From AC-37 sp036389105 (GTDB taxonomy: Bacteria > Actinomycetota > Thermoleophilia > Solirubrobacterales > Thermoleophilaceae): a stretch of DNA of 10,574 bases. Where the stretch lies: the NCBI GenBank assembly GCA_036389105.1, contig DASVQK010000200.1:1-10574 (forward strand). Reading direction: 5' to 3'. Made by a program: the position numbers and the translations under genes. The notes beneath the pieces were generated by a model. That model saw only the letters and a list, made by a program, of their open reading frames with translations, was not told the origin of the DNA and searched no databases. Positions 1-7,182 of this stretch are shown here, in pieces (position 1 is the first letter of the stretch; each line of letters starts with the position of its first letter).

Positions 1-492
1 CCGCCCGCGATCGAGGAGTACGTCGACACGCTGCTGCGCGGCGCGCCCGACGGGGTCACGGTGCTGTGCGAGCCCGGGCGCTCGCTCGTGGGCAACGCCG
101 GCGTGACGATCTACACCGTCGGCACGGTCAAGCGCATACCCGGCGTGCGCACCTACGTGGCGGTGGACGGCGGGATGTCCGACAACCTGCGGCCGATGCT
201 CTACGGCGCGCGCTACGAGGCCGAGATCGCCGAGCGCTTCGGCGGCGAGACGCTCAGCACGATCGCCGGCAAGCACTGCGAGTCGGGCGACATACTCGCG
301 CGCGACGTGATGCTGGACGACCCGCGCGCCGGCGACGTGCTGGTGATGCCGGCCACCGGGGCCTACGGGCACGCGATGGCCAGCAACTACAACGGCGTCC
401 CGCGCCCGCCCGTCATCTTCTGCTCCGGCGGCGAGGCGCGCGAGGTCGTGCGCCGCGAGACCTTCGAGGACCTCACGATCCGTGACATTTAG
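1..492 (+). CDS. lysA: Diaminopimelate decarboxylase, C-terminal part (5' end outside window)
   Basis: This is the last 163 residues of LysA, the PLP enzyme that decarboxylates meso-diaminopimelate to L-lysine in the cytoplasm; full-length family members are usually about 420-450 residues, so roughly the first 60% lies outside the window. The C-terminal beta-domain motifs are clear: EPGRSLVG near window codon 24, the GKHCESGD segment around codons 90-97 that carries the active-site cysteine contributed across the dimer, and the GAYGHAMASNYNG segment around codons 120-132 with the PLP/substrate tyrosine. The frame is open from base 1. The TAG stop lies inside the start of hom, an 11-nt overlap, so the two are probably co-transcribed and translationally coupled. 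This fits the actinobacterial lysA-hom-thrC-thrB order. No residue looks damaged. Its start, promoter and upstream neighbour cannot be seen. Confidence 0.96.
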   Translation, partial: PPAIEEYVDTLLRGAPDGVTVLCEPGRSLVGNAGVTIYTVGTVKRIPGVRTYVAVDGGMSDNLRPMLYGARYEAEIAERFGGETLSTIAGKHCESGDILARDVMLDDPRAGDVLVMPATGAYGHAMASNYNGVPRPPVIFCSGGEAREVVRRETFEDLTIRDI

Positions 493-1696
493 GGTCGGCC
501 TGCTGGGCCACGGCACGGTCGGGGCCGCCTTCCACGAGCTGCTCGAGGAGCGGGCGCCGCAGATCGAGGCCGCGGTGGGCCGGCGGCCGGAGGTCTCGGG
601 CGTCCTGACGCGCTCGCGCGGGGACTTCGACGACATCGTCGAGCGAAGCGACCTGGTGGTGGAGCTGATCGGCGGCGTGGAGCCTGCGCGCGAGTACATC
701 CTGCGCGCGATCGGCGCGGGCCGGCACGTGGTGACCGCCAACAAGGCGGTGCTGTCGCAGCACGGCGAGGAGGTCTACGCCGCGGCGCGCGAGGCCGGCG
801 TGCAGCTGCGCTTCGAGGCGGCGGTGGGCGGCGTGGTGCCGGTGATCCGTGTGATCCACGAGACGCTGGCCGCCGCCCACGTGGAGCGGGTGCACGGCAT
901 CGTGAACGGCACCACCAACTTCATCCTCAGCGAGATGACGCGTACCGGCGCCTCGTACGAGGACGCGCTGCGCCAGGCCCAGGAGCTGGGCTATGCGGAG
1001 GCCGACCCGACCGAGGACGTGACCGGCCGCGACGCCGCCGCAAAGATGGCGATCATCGCCCGGCTGGCGTTCAACCTGCCGATCCACCTCGACCAGGTCC
1101 CCCACGAGGGCATCGAGCGGCTGACGAGCGACGACATCGCGTACGCGAAGGAGCTCGGGCTGTCGCTCAAGCTGGTGGGCACGGCCGAGCGCCTCGACGG
1201 CGGCATATCGGTGCGGGTGCATCCCGCGTTCCTCTACGGCGCCCACCCGCTCGCGTCGGTGGGCGGGTCGTTCAACGCGGTCACGATCGAGTCCCCGGCC
1301 ATCACCGAGATCACCCTCTCCGGCCCCGGCGCGGGCGGCAGGCAGACCGCCTCCGCGGTCCTGGGCGACGTGATCTCGGCCATGATCCCTCCGCCCACGC
1401 TGCCCGCGCCAGCGGAGGAGCAGGCGCTGGTGACCGACACGCAGTCCGCGTTCTACCTCCACCTCGAGGTGGCCGACCGCCCGGGCGTGCTGGCGCAGGT
1501 GGCCGAGATCCTGGGGCTCCAGGAGGTGTCGGTCAAGTCAGTGGTGCAGAAGGGCCTGGGCGACGACGCGCGCCTGGAGATGGTCGTGCACCCCGTCCTC
1601 GAGTCCAAGTTCAAGGCGGCCGTGGACCTGATCGGCCGGCTCGACTTCCTGCGCTCGCCCCCGCGCTGGATCCGCGTGATCGAGGAGACCTTCTGA
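482..1696 (+). CDS. hom: Homoserine dehydrogenase with C-terminal ACT domain
   Basis: Hom (404 aa) reduces L-aspartate 4-semialdehyde to L-homoserine with NAD(P)H, the branch-point step to threonine and methionine. The N-terminal Rossmann fold has GHGTVG at residues 9-14 and TANKAVL at 85-91. The catalytic domain has NGTTNFIL at 142-149, then ADPTEDVTGRDAAAK at 174-188, which gives the conserved Asp184/Lys188 pair, and GPGAG at 281-285. Residues about 324-395 form an ACT domain (LEVADRPGVLAQVAEIL), the usual site for threonine feedback inhibition, so allosteric control by threonine is likely. The GTG start at 482 is chosen because it gives the normal short N-terminus; a GAGGA lies 11 nt upstream. 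It overlaps lysA by 11 nt, and its TGA stop overlaps the thrC start by 4 nt. Length and motifs are normal for single-function actinobacterial Hom without an aspartokinase domain. Confidence 0.97.
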   Translation: MTFRVGLLGHGTVGAAFHELLEERAPQIEAAVGRRPEVSGVLTRSRGDFDDIVERSDLVVELIGGVEPAREYILRAIGAGRHVVTANKAVLSQHGEEVYAAAREAGVQLRFEAAVGGVVPVIRVIHETLAAAHVERVHGIVNGTTNFILSEMTRTGASYEDALRQAQELGYAEADPTEDVTGRDAAAKMAIIARLAFNLPIHLDQVPHEGIERLTSDDIAYAKELGLSLKLVGTAERLDGGISVRVHPAFLYGAHPLASVGGSFNAVTIESPAITEITLSGPGAGGRQTASAVLGDVISAMIPPPTLPAPAEEQALVTDTQSAFYLHLEVADRPGVLAQVAEILGLQEVSVKSVVQKGLGDDARLEMVVHPVLESKFKAAVDLIGRLDFLRSPPRWIRVIEETF

Positions 1697-2688
1697 GGCT
1701 CTGGGACTACCGCGACCGGCTGCCGGTCGAGCCGCTGGTCACGCTGGGGGAGGGGGGCACCCCGCTGATTCCCGCCCCCGCGATCTCCGAGCGCACCGGC
1801 TGCGACGTCTGGCTCAAGCTCGAGGGCGCCAACCCCACCGGCTCCTTCAAGGACCGCGGGATGACCGTCGCGGTGTCGGCCGCGATGCGCGACGGCGCCG
1901 AGGCCGTGGTCTGCGCGTCGACCGGCAACACCGCCGCCAGCGCCGCGGCGTACGCGGCGCGGGCCGGGCTGCGGGGGGCGGTGATCGTGCCGGAGGGGAA
2001 GATCGCCACCGGCAAGCTCGCCCAGGCGCTCATGCACGGCGCGCGCGTGGTGGCGCTGCGCGGCAACTTCGACCAGGCGCTGGAGCTGGTGCTCGAGCTG
2101 GTGGAGCGCAACCCGATCGCGCTCGTCAACTCGATCAACCCGTTCCGTATCGAGGGGCAGAAGACCGGCGCGTTCGAGGTGTGCGACCAGCTGGGCGAGG
2201 CGCCCGACGTGCTGTGCGTTCCGGTCGGCAACGCGGGCAACGTGACGGCCTGGTGGAAGGGCTTCTCCGAGTACGGCGCGGCCCCGCGCATGCACGGCTA
2301 CCAGGCGGAGGGCGCCGCCCCGCTCGTGCACGGCGCGCCCGTGGAGAACCCCGAGACCGTGGCGTCGGCGATCCGGATCGGAAACCCGGCGCGCTGGGAG
2401 GAGGCCATGGACGCCTTCACCTCGTCCCGCGGCGAGGTGCGCGCCGTGTCCGACGACGAGATCCTCGACGCCTACTCCCTGCTCGGCCAGCGCGAGGGCG
2501 TGTTCTGCGAGCCGGCGTCCGCCGCGTCGGTGGCGGGTCTGCTGAAGTACGGCGCCGAGGGGAGGGTCGTATGCGTGCTCACCGGACACGGGCTGAAGGA
2601 CCCCACCACCGCGCTGGCGCGCGCCGCGCCGGTCATGCCCTGTGAGCCGGCCATCGAGGACGTCGAGCGCGCGGTGCTTCCGCGATGA
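1693..2688 (+). CDS. thrC: Threonine synthase with probable CTG start
   Basis: ThrC (331 aa) is the PLP enzyme that converts O-phospho-L-homoserine to L-threonine, the last pathway step. Residues 47-56 (NPTGSFKDRG) place the PLP Schiff-base lysine at Lys53. STGNT at 76-80 and the phosphate-binding GNAGN at 179-183 are present, as is VTGHGLKDP-like sequence near the C-terminus. The start is unusual. The frame has no ATG, GTG or TTG between the upstream hom coding region and Lys53. The first Met codon, ATG 1861, lies after the PLP motif and would remove the catalytic lysine. CTG 1693 has GAGGAG 5 nt upstream and makes a CTGA overlap with the hom stop. It gives an N-terminus (LWDYRDRLPV) matching the YRDRLPV start that I recall for mycobacterial ThrC. 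The stop overlaps thrB as ATGA. Function is secure; the start codon is inference. Confidence 0.95.
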   Translation: MRLWDYRDRLPVEPLVTLGEGGTPLIPAPAISERTGCDVWLKLEGANPTGSFKDRGMTVAVSAAMRDGAEAVVCASTGNTAASAAAYAARAGLRGAVIVPEGKIATGKLAQALMHGARVVALRGNFDQALELVLELVERNPIALVNSINPFRIEGQKTGAFEVCDQLGEAPDVLCVPVGNAGNVTAWWKGFSEYGAAPRMHGYQAEGAAPLVHGAPVENPETVASAIRIGNPARWEEAMDAFTSSRGEVRAVSDDEILDAYSLLGQREGVFCEPASAASVAGLLKYGAEGRVVCVLTGHGLKDPTTALARAAPVMPCEPAIEDVERAVLPR

Positions 2689-3536
2689 GGCGCCACCGGG
2701 TGGTACGGGTGCCGGCCTCCAGCGCGAACCTGGGGCCAGGCTTCGACTCGATGGCGGCCGCGCTGGCCCTCCATCTGGAGCTGGAGGTGGAGGAGACCGG
2801 CGAGCTGTCGGTGGACGCCGGCTGGACCGACCTGCCCGACGACCGCTCCAACCTCTGCGTGCGGGCGTTCGAGGCGCTCCACTCGGCTGACGGGATCGCG
2901 TTCAAGATCCGCTCGGAGATCCCGGTCTCCGCCGGTCTCGGCTCGAGCGCGGCCGCGATCGTGGCCGGGCTGGTGGCGGCCGACCACATGTACGAGCTCG
3001 ACGCCCCGGTCTTCGAGCTGGCGGCGGAGCTGGAGGGGCATCCCGACAACGTCGCCGCCGCGCTCTTGGGCGGGTTCGTCATCTGCGCGGGGGACACGCC
3101 GGAGCGCTTCGACCCCGCCCCCGGGATCGAGGGCGTCCTCGCCATCCCGCCGGAGCGGGTGGCGACCGACGACGCCCGCGCGGCGCTGCCCGCGGAGATC
3201 CCGATCGGCGACGCGATCCACAACGCCAGCCGCGCCGCGCTTCTGGTGCTCGGGCTGGAGCGCGGGGACCTGGATCTCGTCGCGCGCGGACTGGAGGACC
3301 GCATCCACCAGCCGCGCCGGCGCGCGCTGTATCCACGCTCCATGGAGCTGCTCGAGCAGGCGCGCGAGCTGGGCGCGGTCGGAGCCTCGATCTCCGGCGC
3401 CGGTCCCGCCGTGCTCTTCTGGTGCCACTGGCAGCAGACAGGCTCCCTGTTCGAGCGACTGCGTCAGGCCGCCCCGGAGTGCGAGGTCAGGCGCGCGCAG
3501 TTCTCGCCGGGCGGCGCGGACGTTCGCGAGATGTAA
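2685..3536 (+). CDS. thrB: Homoserine kinase (GHMP kinase family)
   Basis: ThrB (283 aa) phosphorylates L-homoserine with ATP to make the substrate of ThrC. All three GHMP-kinase motifs are present: PASSANLGPGFD at residues 10-21, the glycine/serine-rich phosphate loop PVSAGLGSSAAA at 80-91, and SISGAGPAVLF from 235. The EGHPDN segment typical of homoserine kinases follows the phosphate loop. The ATG shares 4 nt (ATGA) with the thrC stop and there is only a weak Shine-Dalgarno sequence, so translation probably depends on termination of thrC. It is the last gene of the overlapping block: after its TAA stop there is a 122-nt spacer and a gene of unrelated type. In many actinobacteria rho follows thrB; it does not here. 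Length is slightly below the 290-310 residues common in the family, but no motif is missing. Confidence 0.96.
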   Translation: MRRHRVVRVPASSANLGPGFDSMAAALALHLELEVEETGELSVDAGWTDLPDDRSNLCVRAFEALHSADGIAFKIRSEIPVSAGLGSSAAAIVAGLVAADHMYELDAPVFELAAELEGHPDNVAAALLGGFVICAGDTPERFDPAPGIEGVLAIPPERVATDDARAALPAEIPIGDAIHNASRAALLVLGLERGDLDLVARGLEDRIHQPRRRALYPRSMELLEQARELGAVGASISGAGPAVLFWCHWQQTGSLFERLRQAAPECEVRRAQFSPGGADVREM

Positions 3537-3658
3537 CCGGACACGCCGCTCGCCTGTCCCTGAGCGCCAGCTTGAGGCACCCAAAAATAAAGACTGGCGA
3601 AAAACGAGTCATGCGCATAGGCTGCGCAGTTGACCCCTCGCCTGCCACAGGAGAACGC
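3537..3658 (+). promoter_or_regulatory. A-rich spacer with candidate promoter for the repeat-protein gene
   Basis: This spacer after thrB is conspicuously A-rich for the genome, with AAAAATAAA at 3583-3591 and AAAAA at 3600-3604. TAGGCT at 3618-3623 fits a TANNNT -10 box, and TGGCGA at 3595-3600 sits 17 nt upstream as a weak -35. The A-tracts would then act like an upstream element, with transcription starting near 3630. AGGAG at 3649-3653 is a clear ribosome binding site, 5 nt before the ATG at 3659. No convincing intrinsic terminator for thrB is present: the only stems are 5 bp with 10-11 nt loops (3539-3559, 3547-3566) and have no T-run. Read-through from the threonine operon is therefore possible. 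No known riboswitch class is recognised. The promoter is an inference from motif match and composition. Confidence 0.4.
3612..3628. repeat. Paired TGCGCA palindromes (possible operator or hairpin)
   Basis: TGCGCA occurs at 3612-3617 and again at 3623-3628, separated by TAGGC. Since TGCGCA is its own reverse complement, the element is both a direct and an inverted repeat. It overlaps the candidate -10 box (TAGGCT), so it could be a protein-binding site that controls the repeat-protein gene, or a 6-bp hairpin with a 5-nt loop if it is transcribed from upstream. No regulator is identified in the window. Confidence 0.35.
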
Positions 3659-6600
3659 ATGCTGAAGCGCCGCATCCGCCGCACCGCCCTGCCCTTCACG
3701 CTCGCGCTCGCCTTCCTGGCGCTGCCCGCCTCGGCGATGGCCGTCGCGCCGTTCGCCTCAACGGACCAGCCGCTCGTGACCGGCGCGGCAACGGCCACTT
3801 TCAGGGGCTTCGTCGATACCGGCAACGAGGCGACCTCCTACCACTTCGACTACGACACCATGGCCTCGAACTTCTGCGTCGACGGGTCGGACCCGGCTGC
3901 CCACAGCACGACGCCGGGCAACCTGACGGCGGGGCAGGGCGGCTTCGGGGGTGTCGACGTCGCGTCCGAGGTGACCGGCCTCACGCCCGGGACCGAGTAC
4001 TGCGTGGTGCTTCACGCGAGCAATCCGAGCGGGTCGGTCGACGGCGGCCAGGAGTCCTTCGTGGCCGGAGCCCCGGGGGCGTTCACCGAGGACGTGAACC
4101 GCACCGGCGCGAGCACCGCGACGATTCTCGGCGTGGTCAACCCGTCGGGGCAGTCCGGCACGACCTACGACGTAGACTACGACCTCGACAGCTCCACCTG
4201 GTGCCAGGACGGCACGGGCTCGGCGTCGAATCACACGACGCCCGCCACCCTGAGCGCGAGCGACACCGAGTACCACGACGTGCAGGTCCAGGTCGCCGGG
4301 CTCACCGGCGGCACCGCCTACTGCGCGGAGTTGGTGGCGCACAACGGCACGGCGGACGCACACGGCGGCCAGCTCTTCTTCGTCGCCGGCACCCCGGACG
4401 TGGCGACCGACTTCGCCGAGAGCACCGGCGCCACCGCCGTCAGGGTCTCCGGCTCGATCAACCCGGTGGGCCAGTCCACGACCTACCAGGTGAAGTACGA
4501 CGCCGCCGGCTCGGACTTCTGCAACGACGACACCACCGGGACGCCGCACTCGACCGCCGCGCAGCCGCTCGGCTCGACCGACAACACCCAGCACGACGTC
4601 GCCGTCGACGTCTCCGATCCCGTAAACCTGACCGCCGGGCAGAGCTACTGCTTCGAGCTCGTGGCCACGAACGCCTCGGGCACCGTCGGCGGGGGCACCG
4701 TCGAGATCGCCGTCGGTCTGCCCCGCGTCTTCACCGACGAGGCGCACAGCACGGGCGCCGGCACGGCCACCGTCACGGGGTCGGTCAACCCGAGCGGCCA
4801 GGCGGGCACCACCTACAAGGCCCTCTACGACACCGCCGCGTCCGACTTCTGCCAGGGGAACACCGGCGGGACGCCGCCCAGCTCCACGTCCCCGGCCGCG
4901 ACGCTCCCCGACAGCGACACAGAGTTCCACGAGGTCACGGTCAACGTCACCGGACTCACGGCCGGGACCGAGTACTGCGTCCAGATCGTGGCGCACAACG
5001 GCGCCGGCGACTCCGACGTCGACGAGGACAGCCCGGTGTCCTTCACGGCCGGCGCCCCGAGCGCCTTCACGTTCGATGCCGAGGGCGTGACCCCCACCAG
5101 CGGCAGGGTGTTCGGCGCCGTCAACCCGTCGGGGCAGGCGACCACCTACCACGTGGACTACGACGTCGAGAGCTCCACCTGGTGCGACACGGGGACCGGC
5201 TCCGCGGCCAATCACACCGCGGACGTCAGCCTGGCGCAGACGGACTCGACCGACCACGACGTGACGGTCGACATCACCGGCCTGACCGCGGGCGTGACGT
5301 ACTGCGCCCAGGTGGTGGCCCACAACGCCTCGGGGGACAGCCAGCAGTCCGGGATGGCGTTCTTCACGCCCGGCGTGGCCGGCGCCAGAACGGATTTCGT
5401 GCAGCCCACCGGTGCGAACACGGCCACCGTGTTCGGCACGGTGAACCCCGGCGGCCAGGCCACGACCTATCACGCGGATTACGACGTGGCCAGCTCGGCG
5501 TGGTGCCAGAGCGACGGCGCGACCGGCTCGGCCGGCAGCAGCACGGCGCCGGTGTCCGCCGGCTCGGACAGCACCGACCACAGCGTGGAGGTGGACCTCG
5601 GCGGTCTCACCCCGGGCACGGCGTACTGCGTCGAGATCGTGGCTCACAACGCCGCCGGCGACTCGCACGGAGGGACCCTCGGCTTCACCGCCGGCACGCC
5701 CGACGTGTTCGCGGCGTTCGTCGACCCCACGGGCGCGACGACGGCGACGGTGCACGGTCAGGTCAACCCGGCCGGGCAGTCGACCCAGTACTACGCGGAG
5801 TGGGGCACCGCCGCGGGCGCGTGGTGCCAGTCCAACGGAAACTCCGGTACGCCGAGCGGCAGCACCACTGGGTCGAAGCAGACGCTGGGCTTCACCGACT
5901 CCGAGGAGCACGACGTGTCCGTGAACCTGACGGGCTTGACCGGCGGCACCACCTACTGCGTGCGGATCGACGCCGTGAACGCGGCCGGCGCCGCCGAGAG
6001 CGGCACGATCGAGTTCACGGCCGGGGTGCCGAGCGTCTCGATCGACGCGCCCACGCCCGCCAGCGCCACCAGCGAGAGCGTCAGCGGGACCGTGAACCCG
6101 GCCGGCTCGGCCACCACGTACGAGTTCCAGTACGCGCTCGACAGCAGCACGTTCTGCAACACCAACGGCACCTCGGGCACGCACAGCCAGGCCACCGGCA
6201 CGCCGCTGGCGGACACCGGCGCGACCGACCATCCGGTCAGCGCGACGCTCCCGGGGCTCACGGCCGGCACGGCGTACTGCGTGCGGCTGGTGGCGTCCAA
6301 CTCGGCGGGACCCGCCGCCACCGACGTGCTCTCCTTCACGGCCGGCGCGCCGGTTGCCACGGCCAACGCGCCCAGCGGCGTGACCGACACGGCGGCGACC
6401 CTGAACGGCGCGGTCAACCCGGCCGGCCAGGGCAGCACCACGTACCACTTCGAGTACGCGGCCGCGAGCTCGACGTGGTGCCAGACGGCCGGTAACAGCG
6501 GCACGGCCTCGAGCACCTCGATCCAGAGCCTCGGGGCGGCCGACAGCGCCGATCACGCGGTCTCGGCGGGGATCGCGGGGCTGACCGCCTCGACGGCCTA

Positions 6601-7153
6601 CTGCTACCGGCTCGCGGCGCACAACGACTCCGGCGACTTCGTCAGCGACTTCGTCGAGTTCACCACCGCGGCGCTGGGCGGCAACACGGGCGGCAACACC
6701 GGCGGGAACACGGGCGGTAACACCGGCGGGAACACCGGGGGCGACACCGGCGGGAACGGAAACCCGAACGATCCGCCCGGGACCATCGGCAAGGTCCCCA
6801 GCAGCGCCACCGTCGGCAAGGACGGCCGCGTCACGCTGGGCGAGCTCCTGTGCACCAGCAAGGTCGTCTGCACCGTGGACATCAAGGTCACCGCCAAGGT
6901 GCCCGCGGGCAAGAAGAAGAAGGGCAAGAAGAAGACGATCACGCTCGCGCACGTCACCCTCACGGTCGCCGCCGGCCAGCGCGCCTCGCTCAAGATCAAG
7001 CTGTCGAAGAGCGGACTGAGGGCGCTCAAGAAGGCCAAGAAGCTCAGGGCGACCGTGGTGATCAAGGTGACGAGCACCGGCCGCGCGCCGCTCACCAAGC
7101 AGTTCTCGCTCAACCTCAAGGCCCCGAAGGCCAAGAAGAAGAAGAAGAAATAG
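3659..7153 (+). CDS. Exported nine-module FN3-like protein with paired cysteines and lysine-rich tail
   Basis: This 1164-residue protein is not a family I can name to a function. Residues 1-30 are a Sec-type signal peptide (KRRIRR, then a hydrophobic core and an ASAMAVA cleavage region). Nine beta-rich fibronectin-III-like modules follow, starting near residues 31, 142, 249, 358, 470, 577, 684, 794 and 901. Each runs through TATVxGxVNPxGQxTTY, then W/F-C, then GLTxGTxYC, then VAHNxxG and FTAGxP. Each module has exactly two cysteines, about 40 residues apart, so one disulphide per module is likely. Residues 1007-1034 are Gly-Gly-Asn-Thr repeats. The last ~120 residues are a basic beta-type domain with Cys1065/Cys1071, KKKKGKKK and a terminal run of six lysines. 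There is no LPXTG motif or terminal membrane segment. The start at 3659 has AGGAG 5 nt upstream. A surface structural or adhesive role is inferred from architecture only. Confidence 0.9.
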   Translation: MLKRRIRRTALPFTLALAFLALPASAMAVAPFASTDQPLVTGAATATFRGFVDTGNEATSYHFDYDTMASNFCVDGSDPAAHSTTPGNLTAGQGGFGGVDVASEVTGLTPGTEYCVVLHASNPSGSVDGGQESFVAGAPGAFTEDVNRTGASTATILGVVNPSGQSGTTYDVDYDLDSSTWCQDGTGSASNHTTPATLSASDTEYHDVQVQVAGLTGGTAYCAELVAHNGTADAHGGQLFFVAGTPDVATDFAESTGATAVRVSGSINPVGQSTTYQVKYDAAGSDFCNDDTTGTPHSTAAQPLGSTDNTQHDVAVDVSDPVNLTAGQSYCFELVATNASGTVGGGTVEIAVGLPRVFTDEAHSTGAGTATVTGSVNPSGQAGTTYKALYDTAASDFCQGNTGGTPPSSTSPAATLPDSDTEFHEVTVNVTGLTAGTEYCVQIVAHNGAGDSDVDEDSPVSFTAGAPSAFTFDAEGVTPTSGRVFGAVNPSGQATTYHVDYDVESSTWCDTGTGSAANHTADVSLAQTDSTDHDVTVDITGLTAGVTYCAQVVAHNASGDSQQSGMAFFTPGVAGARTDFVQPTGANTATVFGTVNPGGQATTYHADYDVASSAWCQSDGATGSAGSSTAPVSAGSDSTDHSVEVDLGGLTPGTAYCVEIVAHNAAGDSHGGTLGFTAGTPDVFAAFVDPTGATTATVHGQVNPAGQSTQYYAEWGTAAGAWCQSNGNSGTPSGSTTGSKQTLGFTDSEEHDVSVNLTGLTGGTTYCVRIDAVNAAGAAESGTIEFTAGVPSVSIDAPTPASATSESVSGTVNPAGSATTYEFQYALDSSTFCNTNGTSGTHSQATGTPLADTGATDHPVSATLPGLTAGTAYCVRLVASNSAGPAATDVLSFTAGAPVATANAPSGVTDTAATLNGAVNPAGQGSTTYHFEYAAASSTWCQTAGNSGTASSTSIQSLGAADSADHAVSAGIAGLTASTAYCYRLAAHNDSGDFVSDFVEFTTAALGGNTGGNTGGNTGGNTGGNTGGDTGGNGNPNDPPGTIGKVPSSATVGKDGRVTLGELLCTSKVVCTVDIKVTAKVPAGKKKKGKKKTITLAHVTLTVAAGQRASLKIKLSKSGLRALKKAKKLRATVVIKVTSTGRAPLTKQFSLNLKAPKAKKKKKK
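3749..6673 (+). repeat. Nine tandem FN3-like coding modules
   Basis: The modules begin near 3749, 4082, 4403, 4730, 5066, 5387, 5708, 6038 and 6359, with periods of 321-336 nt. They are recognisably homologous but diverged in both protein and codons, so they are old duplications rather than a recent expansion. Modules 2-7 resemble each other most, ending in (V/A)AHN or close variants. Module 1 is the most divergent (FVDTGNEATSY in place of VNPxGQxTTY). Modules 7-9 replace the acidic YD before the first cysteine with WG, YA or YA. Confidence 0.88.
6677..6760 (+). repeat. 12-nt tandem repeat encoding Gly-Gly-Asn-Thr linker
   Basis: Seven in-frame 12-nt units encode five GGNT, one GGDT and one GGNG. 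Third positions vary between units (GGC/GGG/GGT, ACG/ACC), so the peptide is kept while the DNA has drifted. It is a flexible linker between the last FN3-like module and the basic C-terminal domain. The unit length is a multiple of three, so slippage would change linker length without a frameshift. Confidence 0.9.
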
Positions 7154-7182
7154 GGCTTAGGGCCGGCTGGAGATAGGGTCGA

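Noticed and set aside
1861..2688. ATG 1861 as the start of thrC
   Set aside because: It lies after the PLP-lysine motif NPTGSFKDRG, so the product would lack the catalytic lysine; the conserved N-terminal sequence is encoded upstream in the same frame.
3539..3566. Intrinsic terminator after thrB
   Set aside because: The stems GGACA/TGTCC and CGCTC/GAGCG are only 5 bp with 10-11 nt loops, overlap each other, and are followed by A-rich rather than T-rich sequence.
473..3584. Series of long minus-strand open frames opposite hom, thrC and thrB (473-1462, 1453-2589, 2472-3584)
   Set aside because: Their translations are low-complexity Arg/Ala/Gly/His-rich shadows of well-identified plus-strand enzymes.
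3422..3658. Upstream extension of the repeat protein into thrB (in-frame codons back to 3422)
   Set aside because: It would overlap thrB by more than 100 nt and bury the signal peptide. The ATG at 3659 has a good ribosome binding site directly ahead.
3537..3658. Riboswitch or amino-acid attenuator in the spacer
   Set aside because: No run of threonine or lysine codons in a leader peptide, no recognised aptamer core, and the gene downstream is not a biosynthesis gene.
3749..6760. CRISPR array or recent transposon-borne repeat
   Set aside because: The repeats are long (about 320-336 nt), coding, in frame and diverged, with no short identical repeats and spacers.
3758..6952. Long open frame on the minus strand (over 1000 codons) opposite the repeat-protein gene, and another long plus-strand frame at 4201-6495
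   Set aside because: Both translate to Arg/Gly/His/Ala-rich sequence with no motifs, as expected for alternative frames of GC-rich repeats with few A/T-rich stop codons. The FN3 frame has a signal peptide, conserved modules and a ribosome binding site.
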